From: Taibaiella koreensis
Lineage (GTDB): Bacteria > Bacteroidota > Bacteroidia > Chitinophagales > Chitinophagaceae
DNA: 64,000 bases
NCBI RefSeq assembly: GCF_003545715.1
Contig: NZ_QVNU01000003.1
Coordinates: 186,001-250,000 of the forward strand
Reading direction: 5' to 3'
Positions 30,634 to 42,314 of this stretch are shown here, piece by piece. Position 1 is the stretch's first letter. Each line of letters begins with the position of its first letter. The notes beneath the pieces were generated by a model, which ran no database searches, was not told the DNA's origin, and worked only from the letters and a program-made list of their open reading frames with translations. The translations under genes and the position numbers were made by a program.

Positions 30634-30712
30634 ATTCCGTGTGCCGGTATACCTGTATGGTATAGCGATCTACGCACCGCTACTGTCGTTCCTGGAGCCA
30701 ATCTGTTTGGGA

Positions 30713-30916
30713 ATGAAAATATTTATCAACGACGAGCCGCATGATGTTGCTGAAGCAGCAACCCTGGCACATATTGTTTTTGGCCGGTTGGGTGAAAAGC
30801 AAAAAGGCATTGCCGTGGCCGTAAACAACAACGTGATCGCCCGGCAGGAACGGGAAAGCTATGTGCTGCAGACAGGCGATCATGTCCTGATCATTAAAGC
30901 AACACAAGGAGGATAG
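30713..30916 (+). CDS. thiS: Sulfur carrier protein ThiS
   Basis: 67 residues from the ATG at 30713; the longer frame to 30599 runs into the riboswitch. Ubiquitin-like fold with the obligatory C-terminal Gly-Gly (KATQGG), which is adenylated by ThiF and turned into a thiocarboxylate for thiazole synthesis. First gene of the operon, 3 bp before thiC. Confidence 0.93.
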   Translation: MKIFINDEPHDVAEAATLAHIVFGRLGEKQKGIAVAVNNNVIARQERESYVLQTGDHVLIIKATQGG

Positions 30917-32764
<1,848 letters not shown>

Positions 32765-32768
32765 TACC

Positions 32769-33386
32769 ATGCCCGGATTGATCCTGATCTCCGAGCCCGG
32801 CCACAGGGAGAACGAGGCGCAATTGCTCAATGGCATGTTTGCTGCCGGACTTTCCCTGCTGCACCTTCGTAAGCCGGAGCAAGCGATGGGTGAAGTCTTC
32901 AGTCTGCTGACGGCGATTGACCCGGCCTACCGGGAACGGATCGTGCTCCCGTTTTCGTTGACGCAGCGCAATCGCTCTCCGTTTCCGGAATACAGGAGGA
33001 TCCATTTTCCCGGGCAGTTGCGTCAGCGTACGAAGCCGGAGTACTTCAGCGCATTACGGGATAAAGGCTATCTGTTGTCTACCTCGATCCATGAAATGGC
33101 TTCACTGGATGCTTTACCGCCGGCTTTTGCTTATACCTTCCTGGGCCCTGTTTTCGATAGCATATCCAAACCGGGCTATGCGGCCATGGATCGCGAGGTC
33201 TTGATGCAACTGCCGGAGGCACGTCGTACCAAGGTCATCGCCCTCGGAGGGATCAATGAAGAGAATTGCAGGACGGCCCTGGACTACGGCTTCGACGGTG
33301 TTGCGGTGCTGGGCGCTGTTTGGCACAGCGAAGATCCTCTGGGACAATTTAAAAAGATACAGGCATGCCTTATGAAAGACCGGTAG
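32769..33386 (+). CDS. ThiE/TenI-like thiamine phosphate synthase paralogue
   Basis: 205 residues from the ATG at 32769 (alternatives at 32742 and 32748 overlap thiC). The barrel begins LILISEPGH, and the phosphate-binding end is VIALGGINEENCRTALDYGFDGVAVLGAVW, as in TenI/ThiE. Conserved catalytic features are weaker than in the true ThiE two genes later: HLRKPEQ replaces the usual QLR-K, and the pyrimidine pocket is altered. It may be a thiazole tautomerase (TenI role), which the operon otherwise lacks; this is inference. Confidence 0.8.
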   Translation: MPGLILISEPGHRENEAQLLNGMFAAGLSLLHLRKPEQAMGEVFSLLTAIDPAYRERIVLPFSLTQRNRSPFPEYRRIHFPGQLRQRTKPEYFSALRDKGYLLSTSIHEMASLDALPPAFAYTFLGPVFDSISKPGYAAMDREVLMQLPEARRTKVIALGGINEENCRTALDYGFDGVAVLGAVWHSEDPLGQFKKIQACLMKDR

Positions 33387-34117
33387 TGCTTAGCATAGCG
33401 GGTTACGATCCCAGTGGTGGCGCCGGTGTGCTGGCCGACATCAAGGCTTTTGAACAGCATCGCTGCCTGGGTATGGCAGCCGTAACCGCCTGGACAGTAC
33501 AGACGGAAGACAAGTTTTTTCAGTGGACACCCATGACAGCAGAGCAGATCCTGTCCCAGGTGGAACCGCTGCTGGAGCAGTATGCGATACAATGGGTCAA
33601 GATAGGATTGTGTCCAGGGCCGGAACTGTTGCTGACTTTGCTGCGCCGGCTGAAGGAACGGTTCCCGCAACTGAGGATAATCTGGGACCCCGTGTTATCG
33701 GCATCTGCGGGTTTCTCTTTTGTGACGGCCATACAGGAATCTTTGCTGGCGACGATTGCGGCGCATATATACCTGGTTACACCCAATGTACCCGAAGCCA
33801 TGTTGCTCAGCGGCGCGGCAGATGAAATGAAGGCCGGGGAAGGCCTGGCCCGCTATACGAATGTGCTGCTGAAAGGTGGGCATTCGGAGAGTGTTCGCGG
33901 GACCGATCGCTTATGGACCGAAGGCCGGCAGGTCGCCCTGCCGCCGGGTACCCGTATCGTCTACAACAAGCACGGTTCAGGCTGCATTTTATCGGCCGCC
34001 ATTACGGCTAACCTGGCCCATGGACTGACTTTGGAGCATGCCTGTCGTGAAGGGAAAAAATATGTAGAACAAGTGTTACGCAGCAACACACAATTACTCG
34101 CTTATCATGTTGCCTAA
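33365..34117 (+). CDS. thiD: HMP/HMP-phosphate kinase ThiD
   Basis: 250 residues of ribokinase fold. Opening SIAGYDPSGGAGVLADIKAF is the ThiD substrate signature (GxDxSGGAG), with VTAWTVQTE, IWDPVLSASAG and the anion-hole HGSGCILSAAI near the C-terminus. It phosphorylates HMP and HMP-P to HMP-PP. It overlaps the preceding gene by 22 bp and thiE by 11 bp. Confidence 0.95.
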   Translation: MPYERPVVLSIAGYDPSGGAGVLADIKAFEQHRCLGMAAVTAWTVQTEDKFFQWTPMTAEQILSQVEPLLEQYAIQWVKIGLCPGPELLLTLLRRLKERFPQLRIIWDPVLSASAGFSFVTAIQESLLATIAAHIYLVTPNVPEAMLLSGAADEMKAGEGLARYTNVLLKGGHSESVRGTDRLWTEGRQVALPPGTRIVYNKHGSGCILSAAITANLAHGLTLEHACREGKKYVEQVLRSNTQLLAYHVA

Positions 34118-34709
34118 ACTACAATACATATCGCAGGGAGCGACGGCCCCACAGCAGCTGGAACACATCAGGAAAGTGCTTGACCTGGGATGTAAATGGA
34201 TACAACTACGCTTCAAGCAGCAGGAACAAATCGTTCTGGTGTCGCTTGCGGAAACCGTAAAGCAATTGTGCGCCGCTTACGATGCGATGCTGATCATTAA
34301 TGATCATGTAAACATTGCAAAAGAAGTGGCCGCAGACGGGGTACATCTGGGTTTATCGGATACACCGGTTGCCGTCGCCCGTCAGACACTGGAAGCAGGA
34401 AAGATCATAGGCGGTACGGCCAATACCCTGGATGATGTAAGACAGCGCATAAGGGAAGGCTGTGATTATATCGGCCTAGGTCCTTACCGCTTCACTGCCA
34501 CGAAGGAAAAGCTGAGTCCCGTGCTCGGCCTGGAAGGTTACCGTCAGCTCTTCGCCAGTCTCTCCGCGACGGAGCGCACTGTCCCTATCTACGCTATTGG
34601 CGGTATTCTTAAAGAAGATATTCCAGCGCTTTTGGACGCAGGATTATATGGTATTGCCGTTTCCGGTTTGCTGACGCATACTGTGGAACCTATTGATTGT
34701 ATTATTTAA
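34107..34709 (+). CDS. thiE: Thiamine phosphate synthase ThiE
   Basis: 200 residues. TIM barrel with [30 protein letters not shown], then [25 protein letters not shown] and [11 protein letters not shown], the full pattern of the enzyme that joins HMP-PP and THZ-P. Overlaps thiD by 11 bp. Confidence 0.95.
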   Translation: MLPKLQYISQGATAPQQLEHIRKVLDLGCKWIQLRFKQQEQIVLVSLAETVKQLCAAYDAMLIINDHVNIAKEVAADGVHLGLSDTPVAVARQTLEAGKIIGGTANTLDDVRQRIREGCDYIGLGPYRFTATKEKLSPVLGLEGYRQLFASLSATERTVPIYAIGGILKEDIPALLDAGLYGIAVSGLLTHTVEPIDCII

Positions 34710-34719
34710 AACGGATACT

Positions 34720-35499
34720 ATGGATCATTTAAAGATCGCCGACAGGGTTTTTAGCTCCCGCTTATTCCTGGGCACGGGTAAATTCGGCTCGCCGCAGCTG
34801 ATGGGTGAGGCTGTCAGCGCCTCCGGTTCCGAACTGGTGACTGTGTCGTTGAAGCGCATCGACGCCGAAACGGAAACAGATACGCTACTAGAACAATTGC
34901 AGCTACCGGGTGTGCAGGTATTGCCCAATACTTCCGGTGCGCGCAATGCCAGAGAAGCTGTATTTGCGGCGCAGCTTGCCCGTGAGGCGCTGGAAACGAA
35001 CTGGCTCAAGCTGGAGATCCATCCCGATCCGAAATACCTGATGCCGGATGCGCTGGAAACGTTGAAGGCCACGGAGGAGCTGGCCCGGCTGGGTTTTGTG
35101 GTGCTGCCTTATATCCATGCCGATCCTGTGCTGTGCAAGCAGCTGGAAGAAGCCGGTACTGCGGCGGTAATGCCCTTGGGCGCGCCCATAGGGACCAATA
35201 AAGGTTTGCGGACCCTCGACTTCCTGGAGATCATCATCGAGCAGAGCAGGGTACCCGTGATCGTTGATGCCGGTATCGGTGCGCCCTCGCATGCCGCACA
35301 GGCCATGGAGCTGGGCGCCGATGCCGTATTGGTCAATACAGCTGTTGCCGTAAGCAGTGATCCGGTGCGTATGGCAGAGGCTTTTAAATGGGCTGTAGCT
35401 GCGGGCCGGGCTGCTTATGTAGCCGGCCTGGGCGGTATGCGCCGCCATGCCGGTGCCAGCAGTCCTTTAACCGCTTTTCTTGATGACCTGAACGCATAG
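34720..35499 (+). CDS. thiG: Thiazole synthase ThiG
   Basis: 259 residues from the ATG at 34720. ThiG signatures: [29 protein letters not shown] (with the Schiff-base lysine region), [13 protein letters not shown] and [20 protein letters not shown]. It forms the thiazole ring from DXP, dehydroglycine and ThiS thiocarboxylate. It starts 10 bp after thiE and ends 4 bp before thiH. Confidence 0.96.
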   Translation: MDHLKIADRVFSSRLFLGTGKFGSPQLMGEAVSASGSELVTVSLKRIDAETETDTLLEQLQLPGVQVLPNTSGARNAREAVFAAQLAREALETNWLKLEIHPDPKYLMPDALETLKATEELARLGFVVLPYIHADPVLCKQLEEAGTAAVMPLGAPIGTNKGLRTLDFLEIIIEQSRVPVIVDAGIGAPSHAAQAMELGADAVLVNTAVAVSSDPVRMAEAFKWAVAAGRAAYVAGLGGMRRHAGASSPLTAFLDDLNA

Positions 35500-35503
35500 A
35501 CTT

Positions 35504-36628
35504 ATGTTCTCTGAAATTTTTGAGTGCTACGATTGGGATACGATTGCCGGGGAAATTGCCGGCAAAACGGAAGCGGATGTGCAGGCGGCCCTTCAGAAAA
35601 GCAAACGCAACCTGGAAGACTTCAAAGCGCTGATATCTCCGGCAGCGCTGCCTTTCCTGGAGCAGATGGCCCGGCTCAGCCATGGGCTGACGCAAAAGCG
35701 TTTTGGTAAAACCATACAAATGTATGCGCCGCTGTACCTGAGCAATGAGTGTCAGAACATCTGCACGTATTGCGCCTTTAGCCTCGACAACAACATACCA
35801 CGCAGAACATTGAGCGGAGCGGAGATACTGCAGGAGATTGCCGTACTGAAGCAAATGGGCTACGATCATGTATTGCTGGTAACCGGGGAAGCCAATAAAA
35901 CAGTAGGCGTAGCCTACCTAAAGGAGACGATCCGGCTGATCCGGCCGCATTTTTCCAATATTTCCATGGAAGTACAACCCTTAGATGAGGCCGACTACGC
36001 TTTGCTGCGTGGGGAAGGTCTGCATAGCGTGCTGGTGTACCAGGAAACGTACCACAGGGACCACTACAAGCAATATCATCCCAAAGGGAAAAAGTCGAAT
36101 TTTCAATACCGTCTCGAGACGCCTGACCGGCTTGGGAAAGCAGGTATCCATAAGATCGGGTTGGGTACACTGATCGGGCTGGAAGACTGGCGGGCCGAAG
36201 CCTTCTTTACGGCATTGCACCTGCAATACCTGGAAAGAACCTATTGGCGAACGAAGTACTCTGTTTCTTTCCCTCGCCTGCGCCCGATCGAGCAGGCGGG
36301 TCAAAACGATCCCAAGGTCTTTGAACGCTATATGAGCGATAAGGAACTGGTACAGCTGATTTGTGCCTACCGCTTACTGGACGAGGAGCTGGAACTTTCT
36401 TTATCTACGCGGGAAGAAGAACGCTTCCGGGATCATATTATTCCGCTGGGTATTACCAGCATGAGCGCCGGATCCAAAACCAATCCGGGCGGCTATGCCG
36501 TATCACCCCAGTCACTGGAGCAATTTGAGATCTCCGATGAACGGAGCCCTGAAGAAATGGCTGCTGTAATAAGGGCCAAAGGCTATGAGCCCATATGGAA
36601 AGATTGGCACCCGGTATGGATGCAATAA
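35504..36628 (+). CDS. thiH: 2-iminoacetate synthase ThiH
   Basis: 374 residues, radical SAM. The cluster motif CQNICTYC (C-x3-C-x2-C) follows LYLSNE, as in ThiH/HydG, with LVTGEANKTVG and FPRLRP further on. It cleaves tyrosine to dehydroglycine for ThiG, the anaerobic route. No ThiO is present, consistent with this. Confidence 0.96.
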   Translation: MFSEIFECYDWDTIAGEIAGKTEADVQAALQKSKRNLEDFKALISPAALPFLEQMARLSHGLTQKRFGKTIQMYAPLYLSNECQNICTYCAFSLDNNIPRRTLSGAEILQEIAVLKQMGYDHVLLVTGEANKTVGVAYLKETIRLIRPHFSNISMEVQPLDEADYALLRGEGLHSVLVYQETYHRDHYKQYHPKGKKSNFQYRLETPDRLGKAGIHKIGLGTLIGLEDWRAEAFFTALHLQYLERTYWRTKYSVSFPRLRPIEQAGQNDPKVFERYMSDKELVQLICAYRLLDEELELSLSTREEERFRDHIIPLGITSMSAGSKTNPGGYAVSPQSLEQFEISDERSPEEMAAVIRAKGYEPIWKDWHPVWMQ

Positions 36629-36642
36629 TAAAGCGGGGATAT

Positions 36643-37353
36643 ATGTTCACTACAGAGGAAGTCGTGCGCTACAGCCGGCAGATCATTCTCGAAGATATTG
36701 GTCCTGAAGGGCAGCGACAGATCAAGCAAGGCAGGGTACTGGTGATCGGCGCCGGCGGCCTCGGTTGCCCCGTGCTCCAATACCTGAATGCCGTTGGCAT
36801 AGGTACTCTGGGCATTGCCGAATTCGACGTCGTGGAAGCGACAAATCTTCACCGGCAAATACTCTACCGGCCCTCAGACATCGGCCGTAAAAAGGCGACA
36901 GCTGCTATCGAAGTGCTGCATGCCCACAATCCTTATACACAGCTGGTACATCATGATATAAAGGTCGATGAAACCAATGCTGCTGCATTGGTAGCGGACT
37001 ACGACCTCGTGGTGGATGGCTGCGATAACTTCAATACACGTTACGCCGTGAACGATGCCTGCGTACAGCAGGGAAAGCCTTTGGTCTATGGTAGCATCCT
37101 GGGCTTCGAAGGGCAGGTGACGGTGTTTAACCGTGACGGCAGCGGACAACTACGTGATCTGTTCCCCGAACCACCCGATGCAGACGAAGTGCCTTCCTGC
37201 TCGGAAAATGGCGTGCTGGGAACAGTGCCGGGTATCATCGGTACCATTATGGCGCAGGCAGCGATCCATATCCTCCTCGGCCAGCCCTCCTTCGAAGGCC
37301 GCTTCCTGTTGCTGGATACCCGCAGCATGGAACGTAAAGTATTATCCTTCTGA
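36643..37353 (+). CDS. thiF: ThiS adenylyltransferase ThiF (HesA/MoeB/ThiF family)
   Basis: 236 residues from the ATG at 36643. Rossmann loop VIGAGGLGCPVLQYL, the adenylation region LHRQILY and VVDGCDNFNTRY, and a candidate catalytic cysteine in PSCSENGVLGTVPG. I do not see the paired CxxC zinc motifs of some family members. It activates ThiS; a shared role in molybdopterin synthesis cannot be excluded. Its end overlaps the converging transporter gene by 12 bp. Confidence 0.92.
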   Translation: MFTTEEVVRYSRQIILEDIGPEGQRQIKQGRVLVIGAGGLGCPVLQYLNAVGIGTLGIAEFDVVEATNLHRQILYRPSDIGRKKATAAIEVLHAHNPYTQLVHHDIKVDETNAAALVADYDLVVDGCDNFNTRYAVNDACVQQGKPLVYGSILGFEGQVTVFNRDGSGQLRDLFPEPPDADEVPSCSENGVLGTVPGIIGTIMAQAAIHILLGQPSFEGRFLLLDTRSMERKVLSF

Positions 37354-38775
37354 TGGGCCGGTTGGTCCATCTGTACCGGAGATCCGGGGGCTAAACAAAG
37401 TGCGGGCATAAGCAAGGCTATACAGTACGGCTACGATGCTCATCAAGATGATGAAAAAGCCATAATAACTGGCGCCCGATAAGCGACTTAAAATACCCTT
37501 GTGACCGATATTGTTGTTGATGAGGGACACCAGGTAATTTCCCAGCGAGATCGTCAGCAGCCAGAAAGACATAATTGTGCTTTTCATGGAAGCCGGCGCC
37601 TGCGCGTAAGCATATTCCAGCCCGGTAAGATAGACGAGGATCTCAGCCGTCGTCTGTAGAAAATAAGCGAGTATCTGCCATGCTGCGGAGGGATGCTGCC
37701 CCCGGTCTATCAGTTGCTGCAGCATAAAGATGACTACGAAAGACAGGATCAGCAGCACAAAGCCGGCAAGTATTTTGCGATGCTCGTTAAAGTTGATGCC
37801 TTTGCGTTGCAGAAAGGGATATACCGCGCTGGTAAATAAAGGAGTGAGCACCAGTATAAACACAGGGTTGGCCGCTTGCACCTGCTGGGGCAGCAAAGTG
37901 ATACCCGCAACGTTGAGATCGAGCTTGGTCGCCTGGATCACCCATTCCGAGGTGCTTTGATCGCTCAGCATCCAATAGGCCGGGACAAAAGCAAATAAGG
38001 CAATCACTTTCCATACGGATTGAACAGCGGCTACGGTATCCGGCCCGTAGCGTTGTGCCGCGATCTTCCGGGGGCTTTGCCCACCGAAGAGCTGCCTTAT
38101 ATTTTTCAATACATAAAAATTTACGCCCAGGAAGTGATCCTTAGGAAAGCCCGCGGGTTTTACCCGCACATATTTTTTCCTGCCCATGAAAAAGACCAGC
38201 GTGGCCAATAGCATCAGCAGACCCGGTACACCAAAGGCCACCCTGGCGCCGAAGTGCTGTAGCAGGTAAGGAATAAAGAGCGTGGAAAAGAAGGAACCGA
38301 AATTGATGCTGAGGTAAAACCAGCTGAACGCTTTCCCCAGCAAATGCCGGTTGCTGTCGTCGAACTGATCACCGACATTGGCCGATACGCAAGGCTTGAT
38401 ACCACCCGAGCCGACCGCGATCAATACCAGGCCCGACATGAACATCGGGTAGTGATCGGTGAAGCCGGCCATGAGAAAGTTGCCCAAGCAGTATACCAGT
38501 GATAGCCATAGGATAATGGTGTATTTACCCAGGAACCAGTCTGCCAGCAGGGCGCCCGCGATGGGCATCAGGTAATTGAGCGTGATAAAGAAGTGGGTTG
38601 CTTCATTGGCTCTGGCCTCAGCAGCCACCTGTAGCGCCGGATCGCCGCCGGGGTTGAAAAAGTGCGTGGCCAGGTATACCGTAAGGATCGCCCTGAGACC
38701 ATAATAGCTGAAACGTTCGGCCGCTTCGTTGCCGATAATGTATTTGATCCCTGCTGGAATGCTGCCTTTAGCCAT
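37342..38775 (-). CDS. POT/PTR-family proton-dependent oligopeptide transporter
   Basis: 477 residues from the ATG at 38775, with about 12-14 membrane helices. The POT signature is visible at the start (NEAAERFSYYGLRAIL, the E-x-x-E-R-F-x-Y-Y motif) and again in FSWFYLSINFGSF, with VGSGGIKPCVSANVGDQF between. It imports di- and tripeptides with protons. Single gene, convergent with thiF. Confidence 0.93.
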   Translation of the reverse strand: MAKGSIPAGIKYIIGNEAAERFSYYGLRAILTVYLATHFFNPGGDPALQVAAEARANEATHFFITLNYLMPIAGALLADWFLGKYTIILWLSLVYCLGNFLMAGFTDHYPMFMSGLVLIAVGSGGIKPCVSANVGDQFDDSNRHLLGKAFSWFYLSINFGSFFSTLFIPYLLQHFGARVAFGVPGLLMLLATLVFFMGRKKYVRVKPAGFPKDHFLGVNFYVLKNIRQLFGGQSPRKIAAQRYGPDTVAAVQSVWKVIALFAFVPAYWMLSDQSTSEWVIQATKLDLNVAGITLLPQQVQAANPVFILVLTPLFTSAVYPFLQRKGINFNEHRKILAGFVLLILSFVVIFMLQQLIDRGQHPSAAWQILAYFLQTTAEILVYLTGLEYAYAQAPASMKSTIMSFWLLTISLGNYLVSLINNNIGHKGILSRLSGASYYGFFIILMSIVAVLYSLAYARTLFSPRISGTDGPTGPSEG

Positions 38776-38894
38776 GATCGCGGTTGCTTTTGTTCCCTTA
38801 AAAATGGGAAAAAACAAATGAGCGCGTTGCGCTAATTCTGTAAGCTGCAGAAAACAGGGATTAAGCGGAGCTGTTCCATCGCCGGGACGTTTTG

Positions 38895-39665
38895 CTACAG
38901 ATCGCGGAATACACGGCTGAGTTGTTGCTTATAATTGCGGCTCATCTTGAGGGTCTCTTGGTTTCGCATCACGATCTTATACTCGCCGTTGAAATAAGGA
39001 ATAAATTCCTGCACGAAGGCCGCGTTAATGATATGCGAGCGATGGATACGTACGAACTGCTGCGGGGCAAGCTTCTGCTCCAGGGCGCCGAGGCTGTCGT
39101 TGATGAGGTGATAACCGTGTTCTGTAAATACCTTTACATAATCGCCGGCTGCTTCAAAATAAACAATATCGGATACGGCCAAATAGAAGATCCGTTGCGC
39201 TTCTTTGATCGCTATGCGCTCCAGGTAGGCCGGTGGCGCCTGCTGTTCCCGGAGCATACGCAGCAGGCCATCGTAAAGATGCTGTTCCCTGCCGCCGGTA
39301 TGGCGGTCCAGAAAACGGCGTATGGCTAAGCCGAATTTGTCCCGGTCAAAGGGCTTTAGCAGATAGCCCACGGCATTGGCTTCAAAAGCGCGGAGGGCAT
39401 ATTGGTCATAGGCCGTTGTGAAAATGATATACGGGTCATGCTTGCCTGTAATGGCATCCAGCAGCTCGAAGCCGTTCATTACCGGCATCTGTATATCAAG
39501 AAAGACCAGGTCGGGTCGCAGAACGGGTATTTTTTCCGCAGCTTGTCGGCTCTTGGTAAAGCGGCTGGTCAAGGCAATCTCAGGGAACTCTTTCAGGTAT
39601 TCCTCGATCACGTTGGCGGCTAAAGGCTCATCGTCTACGATAATGGCGGTGATTCTGGCTGTCAT
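38895..39665 (-). CDS. LytTR-type response regulator
   Basis: 256 residues. Receiver domain with VDDEPLA, the phospho-acceptor aspartate in LVFLDIQMP (about residue 57) and YLLKPFD. The C-terminal LytTR DNA-binding domain has YFEAAGDYVKVF and FVRIHRSHIIN. It overlaps the kinase gene by 4 bp. Targets are unknown; the transporter directly downstream is a candidate. Confidence 0.94.
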   Translation of the reverse strand: MTARITAIIVDDEPLAANVIEEYLKEFPEIALTSRFTKSRQAAEKIPVLRPDLVFLDIQMPVMNGFELLDAITGKHDPYIIFTTAYDQYALRAFEANAVGYLLKPFDRDKFGLAIRRFLDRHTGGREQHLYDGLLRMLREQQAPPAYLERIAIKEAQRIFYLAVSDIVYFEAAGDYVKVFTEHGYHLINDSLGALEQKLAPQQFVRIHRSHIINAAFVQEFIPYFNGEYKIVMRNQETLKMSRNYKQQLSRVFRDL

Positions 39666-40783
39666 ACAAGTGGTATCATCAATTCAGCTATCGTGGTTCC
39701 ATTCCCTTCGTTGTACAGCCGGTAGGTAGCTTGCTCACCGAAGTACTGTTTCAGGCGTTCGCTTACGTTGCTTTGACCGATGCCGTGCCCCTTTGCGGGC
39801 CGGCCGGGATCCAGCTCGCCGGTATTGCTTACCGCAAGCCTTAGCCGGCTTTCTGCTAAGGTCGCACTGATCCGGATCTCCGCCGGTTCGTCGGTTTGTT
39901 CTACGCCGTGGATCACGGCATTTTCCACCACCGGCTGCAAGATAAAATAAGGAACCGATATGGCAGCCGCATCAGGAGCAATCTGTTTGGAATAGATCAG
40001 GCGTTCGCCGAAGCGAGTCTGCTGTAAAGAGAGGTAAAGGTCTGCGATCCGTAATTCTTCTTCCAGGGGCACCAGCTCCCGTTCCTGTTGTTCCAACGAC
40101 AGCCGCAGCAGATCGCTGAGAGCGGAGAGCATGCGTACCGCTTTATCATTCTCTTTGCTGAGAATAAGTCCCGTAATCGATTGGTGAGCATTGAACAGGA
40201 AATGGGGTTGTATCTGCATCTTGAGCGTTTGCAGCTGAGCCAGCGTGAGCCTGTATTTCAGCTCTTTATTCTGCAGCTCCGTTTGCAACAATTCCTTTTG
40301 CGTCGTTTGCAGGGAATGCAGGTAAATGTACATATTCACCATGCCCACGATGAGAAAGTAATTAATGATATAGGCAAAATATTTCTGGAGGAAAGGGATC
40401 ATCAGCTCTCCAAGTACGACTTTTCTATGGTAAAAGGCCTCTGCCATTGGTTTGATAATAGCCAGCTCCACCATGAATTCCAGCGCCAGGATGGCCGTTC
40501 CGAAAAAGATATGCAGCAGTATGAACCAAAACAGACGGCAATTGCCGATATTAATCTTGAGCGCCAGCAGTACGATCGCTGGTGTGAGCAGGAGCCATAG
40601 CAACCAGCGTAGCAGGTATTGCCGCTGCTCGATAAGGTCCAGCGCCTTCATGCCGAAATAACGGTTGGCGATCAGCTCGGCGCCATATACAAAAAATCCG
40701 AGCAGCAGCCAGAACAGCAGCGCTGCCAGCAGGATGCGGCTGCTGTGCCTGCGAAAAAGCGCGATATAAGGGATCGTGGGCAT
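39662..40783 (-). CDS. LytS-type sensor histidine kinase
   Basis: 373 residues. Four N-terminal membrane helices with short loops, a coiled linker (LLQTELQNKELKYRLTLAQ), and the His_kinase domain with PHFLFNAHQSITGLI instead of the usual LNSI. The ATPase end has NTGELDPGRPAKGHGIGQSNV. Partner of the LytTR regulator. A possible minus-strand -10 box TAATTTCG lies at 40800-40807. Confidence 0.92.
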   Translation of the reverse strand: MPTIPYIALFRRHSSRILLAALLFWLLLGFFVYGAELIANRYFGMKALDLIEQRQYLLRWLLWLLLTPAIVLLALKINIGNCRLFWFILLHIFFGTAILALEFMVELAIIKPMAEAFYHRKVVLGELMIPFLQKYFAYIINYFLIVGMVNMYIYLHSLQTTQKELLQTELQNKELKYRLTLAQLQTLKMQIQPHFLFNAHQSITGLILSKENDKAVRMLSALSDLLRLSLEQQERELVPLEEELRIADLYLSLQQTRFGERLIYSKQIAPDAAAISVPYFILQPVVENAVIHGVEQTDEPAEIRISATLAESRLRLAVSNTGELDPGRPAKGHGIGQSNVSERLKQYFGEQATYRLYNEGNGTTIAELMIPLV

Positions 40784-40831
40784 GATACAAAGGAAGGTAC
40801 GAAATTAACAATATTCTGCCCGCTCCCTTTC

Positions 40832-40861
40832 TTTGAATACGCCTGGTCCGGATTAACTTTG
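40832..40861 (+). promoter_or_regulatory. Promoter of the HD hydrolase
   Basis: TTTG (40832-40835), 18 bases, TAACTTTG (40854-40861): an exact match to the Bacteroidota primary-sigma consensus, 35 bp before the ATG. Confidence 0.65.
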
Positions 40862-40896
40862 CACCTGGTTTATTTTCCTACCCAATAACCATAGCT

Positions 40897-41487
40897 ATGC
40901 AGGACCTGGAACGCCAGATCGCCTTTATCAAAGAGATCGACAAAGTGAAATACATACAGCGCCGTACGCGCCTGTTCCAAAGCGACCGCCACGAGAACGA
41001 TGCCGAGCACAGCTGGCACCTGGCGATGATGACCCTGGTGCTGGCGCCCCATGCCAATGAGCCCGTCGACGTGCTGAAAGTACTCAAAATGGTGCTGATC
41101 CATGATATTGTAGAAATCGATGCCGGCGATACCTTTATTTACGATACCCAGAAGGCGCATGAAAACACCGATGAAGAGCGCCTCGCGGCTACCCGTATCT
41201 TCGGCATACTGCCTGACGACCAGGCCCAGGAGCTGATTGCCATCTGGGAAGAATTCGAAGCGGGAGAAACCGCCGAAGCCCGCTTTGCCCGGTCGATGGA
41301 TCGCCTGGAGCCGCTGCTGCAGAATGTCTCTAACGATGGGGGTACCTGGAAGGAGTTTGACGTCGACTACCGGAAGGTCTATGAGAAGAAGGAAAAGATC
41401 CGTAATGGCTCTGCCGTGCTATGGAACTATGCTCATGGCCTGATAGAGGATAGCGTAGCGCGGGGTATTCTGAAGAAAGAAGACTAA
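40897..41487 (+). CDS. HD-domain phosphohydrolase, YfbR/HDDC2-like
   Basis: 196 residues. Metal ligands in NDAEHSWHLAMM and LIHDIVEIDAGDT, with a late conserved aspartate in RSMDRLEPLLQN. This is the pattern of HDDC2/YfbR 5'-deoxynucleotidases. It probably dephosphorylates deoxynucleoside monophosphates. Monocistronic, with its own consensus promoter. Confidence 0.88.
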   Translation: MQDLERQIAFIKEIDKVKYIQRRTRLFQSDRHENDAEHSWHLAMMTLVLAPHANEPVDVLKVLKMVLIHDIVEIDAGDTFIYDTQKAHENTDEERLAATRIFGILPDDQAQELIAIWEEFEAGETAEARFARSMDRLEPLLQNVSNDGGTWKEFDVDYRKVYEKKEKIRNGSAVLWNYAHGLIEDSVARGILKKED

Positions 41488-41495
41488 GCAAACGG

Positions 41496-42089
41496 CTATT
41501 GCGCCGGTCGCAGCACCTTATAGTGTAGCAGTACAACACCCGAACTGAACATTTCGCTTTGCAAGAGCTCAAGGGAATACCCACCCGGCGATGAAGCAAA
41601 TAAAGGCTTACCCTTGCCGAGCAATACGGGATGTACCCACAGCTGGTATTCGTCTACAAGCCCCAGGCGGATCAATTCTGTTGTCAGCTGACCGCTGCCA
41701 AGGATGAAGATCGCTTTGTGCAGCCCCGATACCGGTTTTCTCAGCCGGTTCATCACCACCCTCAGCTTACCGGAAACTATCGTGGAATTGCGCCATTCCG
41801 GCTCGGCAAGGGTATTGGAAAAGACCACTTTGGGAAAACCATTGAGCATGGCGGCAAAGGCAAAATCTTCACGGGAGCAAAAAGGATCAGACTGTTTGGC
41901 GGTCCAGTAGCGGGCCATAGCCTGGTAGGTCTTCCGGCCCAGCAATACACTGTCGTGGCGCATCAGCTCCTGTAGCAAACGGGCGCCCATGACCCGGTTC
42001 CAGCGCTCGAAGTGCCAGTCGAGCTCGCAGTTGGGCCCGGAATAGTAGCCATCAAGGCTGATATTCATCGATACAATAACCTTTCTCAT
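41496..42089 (-). CDS. Dihydrofolate reductase-like (RibD C-terminal) family protein
   Basis: 197 residues: SMNISLDGYYSGP, LLGRKTYQAMARYW, VVFSNTL and IFILGSGQLTTELIRLGLVDEYQLWVHPV split over the domain are typical of the stand-alone RibD_C/YwjB-like NADPH reductases. The substrate is unknown and it is not the housekeeping FolA. Converges on the HD gene 8 bp away. Confidence 0.88.
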   Translation of the reverse strand: MRKVIVSMNISLDGYYSGPNCELDWHFERWNRVMGARLLQELMRHDSVLLGRKTYQAMARYWTAKQSDPFCSREDFAFAAMLNGFPKVVFSNTLAEPEWRNSTIVSGKLRVVMNRLRKPVSGLHKAIFILGSGQLTTELIRLGLVDEYQLWVHPVLLGKGKPLFASSPGGYSLELLQSEMFSSGVVLLHYKVLRPAQ

Positions 42090-42314
42090 CTGTACAATAG
42101 AATGCCCTTGGAGGCAGGACCAGGGCCCTTTCCCGGCCTGCTTTTTGGTAATACAAAATTACTACTGGCGATCGCCTGGGGCAGGGGGTAGTTCCGACAG
42201 AAAACAGTCGCTTTACGACGAAAAGGGGCTGATGGGGAATCGCCTGACATTTGTATGCCTTGTGAAATGGCGCATAGGGTATTCTCCCTATCTTTATCTG
42301 CCAATAACCCGGAC

